Assembly (NCBI GenBank): GCA_026415985.1
Contig: JAOAGA010000075.1
Location: forward strand, 1-7,613
Length of the DNA: 7,613 bases
From: Pseudomonadota bacterium
GTDB lineage: Bacteria; CALINM01
Direction of reading: 5' to 3'
A program made the translations under genes and the position numbers. A model generated the notes under the pieces. The model did not search any database, had not been told where the DNA came from, and saw nothing but the letters and a program-made list of their open reading frames with translations. Positions 6,999-7,613 of the stretch are shown here, piece after piece. Numbering within the stretch: the stretch's first letter is position 1; every line of letters begins with the position of its first letter.

Positions 6999-7030
6999 AT
7001 TATAGCAAGATTTTAAAAATAATGTTGCAA
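6999..7030 (-). promoter_or_regulatory. copA promoter with 20-base spacer and central dyad (MerR/CueR-like geometry)
   Basis: On the minus strand, a -35-like TTGCAA (7030-7025) and a perfect TATAAT (7004-6999) are separated by 20 bases. Within and around the spacer is the dyad GCAACATT-N8-AATCTTGC (7028-7005), with arms complementary at 7 of 8 positions. Long 19-20 base spacers spanned by a dyad are characteristic of promoters activated by MerR-family regulators, which include copper-sensing CueR. The TG base pair ahead of the -10 box (TGCTATAAT) also makes an extended -10, so regulator-free use is possible. The expected start falls within about a base or two of the copA ATG. The dyad sequence does not match the E. 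coli CueR site, so the regulator is inferred from geometry only. Confidence 0.5.
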
Positions 7031-7067
7031 AAAGCTAACAAAATACTAAACAATATATATTTTAGCT
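7029..7067 (-). terminator. Weak AT-rich intrinsic terminator after the glycosyltransferase gene
   Basis: Read on the minus strand, AGCTAA (7067-7062) pairs with TTAGCT (7038-7033). A few further A-T pairs are possible beyond a bulge, and the stem runs directly into TTTTT (7033-7029). It lies 36 bases past the glycosyltransferase stop and just before the -35 box of copA. That is the right place to separate the two transcripts. The stem has few G-C pairs and a long loop, so efficiency is doubtful. Confidence 0.35.
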
Positions 7068-7102
7068 CTTACGATTTTAATAAAACTCAAAATAAACATT
7101 AC

Positions 7103-7613
7103 TTAAAATCTGTATTGAAAAATTTTAGAAAACGGTTTCAAGAAAAAAATATAATAGGGAATAGTAAAGCCATTTAATCTCCATGATTTTAGACATTCTT
7201 TATTTGATTGAATAATTTTTTTAAGTTCTTTATTGCTTTTTCCACCAATTCTCATCTTTACTAAAATCTTATCTATATAAGACGTAGATATATTGTTTTT
7301 TAGTAAAAACCTCAACATAAGCTCATAATCTGCTGATATTTCTAAATCTTTCCGAAAAATACCAAACTTTTTATATATATCTCTTTTAACAAAAAATGTC
7401 GGATGCGGGGGGTGCCACCCAAAATAGAATAGTTTTTTATTAAAGTGCTTTGATTTCCAAAATCTTACAACTTTATTTAAATCATGTCTATTTACGTAGA
7501 CTAAATTACCATATACAGAATCTACGTTTTTATCTGAAAAAACGTTTACCACAGATTTTATAACATCTTTTTCTGCATATAAATCATCACTATTCAGTAT
7601 CCCTATTATATCC
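7103..7613 (-). CDS. Family 2 glycosyltransferase, C-terminal part, cut by right window edge
   Basis: The frame is open through base 7613, so the true start lies outside the window; the GTG at 7552 is internal. About 169 residues are visible, beginning DIIGILNSDDLYAEKDVIKS. The NSDD segment (visible residues 7-10) is the metal- and sugar-nucleotide-binding DxD-type motif of GT-A fold enzymes. Later motifs are VDSVYGNLVYV (30-40), GWHPPHPTFFVKRDIYKKFG (65-84), ISADYELMLRFL (92-103) with the usual catalytic-region Asp-Tyr-Glu, and KMRIGGKSN (119-127). This order matches WcaA-like enzymes that add sugars to capsule, exopolysaccharide or O-antigen. The C-terminus is short, basic and aromatic (PYYIFFLKPFSKIFQYRF), perhaps membrane-associated. 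It is visibly richer in A and T than copA, common for surface-polysaccharide clusters that move between strains. Acceptor and donor sugars cannot be told. Confidence 0.88.
   Translation of the reverse strand, partial: DIIGILNSDDLYAEKDVIKSVVNVFSDKNVDSVYGNLVYVNRHDLNKVVRFWKSKHFNKKLFYFGWHPPHPTFFVKRDIYKKFGIFRKDLEISADYELMLRFLLKNNISTSYIDKILVKMRIGGKSNKELKKIIQSNKECLKSWRLNGFTIPYYIFFLKPFSKIFQYRF

Noticed and set aside
6995-7177. A 60-codon plus-strand open frame across the copA upstream region
   Set aside because: It has no ribosome binding site, it covers the copA promoter and the 3' end of the glycosyltransferase gene, and its Asn/Lys/Ile-rich translation looks like read-out of AT-rich DNA.

Overview
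The window carries ordinary bacterial chromosomal genes in an AT-rich background with strong Shine-Dalgarno and sigma70-type signals. The gene set is a copper ATPase, a PocR/GAF/GGDEF protein, a LeuB-type dehydrogenase, a divergent HolA and a short DMT-like membrane protein. It would fit an AT-rich, Gram-negative, probably anaerobic lineage such as Deferribacterota or a relative. That placement is a guess from protein flavour only; no marker gene settles it.

Layout. Bases 1-607 hold two minus-strand genes: the start of a universal-stress-protein-like gene that runs off the left edge, and a complete 108-residue DMT-family (DUF486 type) membrane protein with a clear promoter and ribosome binding site. 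Bases 608-999 are non-coding. They contain a pair of imperfect inverted repeats (691-716 and 899-924) enclosing several smaller palindromes, which looks like a relic or miniature mobile element, followed by a near-consensus promoter. Bases 1000-3442 are plus strand: tRNA-Phe(GAA), a LeuB-type dehydrogenase, and a divergent DNA polymerase III delta subunit (HolA) whose start codon directly abuts the LeuB stop.

Bases 3429-7613 are minus strand. Reading in the direction of transcription: the end of a family 2 glycosyltransferase running off the right edge, a weak terminator, a promoter with a 20-base spacer containing a dyad (the geometry used by MerR-family metal regulators), a CopA-type copper-exporting P-type ATPase, and, 7 bases later, a PocR-GAF-GGDEF diguanylate cyclase. 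The cyclase gene ends tail-to-tail with holA, overlapping it by 14 bases.

The main functional idea is the copA-cyclase pair: two genes that appear to share one transcript and would link copper export to cyclic-di-GMP signalling. The LeuB/HolA pair looks like a chance housekeeping operon placed behind a tRNA gene. I see no CRISPR array, intact transposase or phage gene. The best candidates for something undescribed are the 234-base inverted-repeat element and the copper/c-di-GMP operon with its possibly leaderless, MerR-like promoter.
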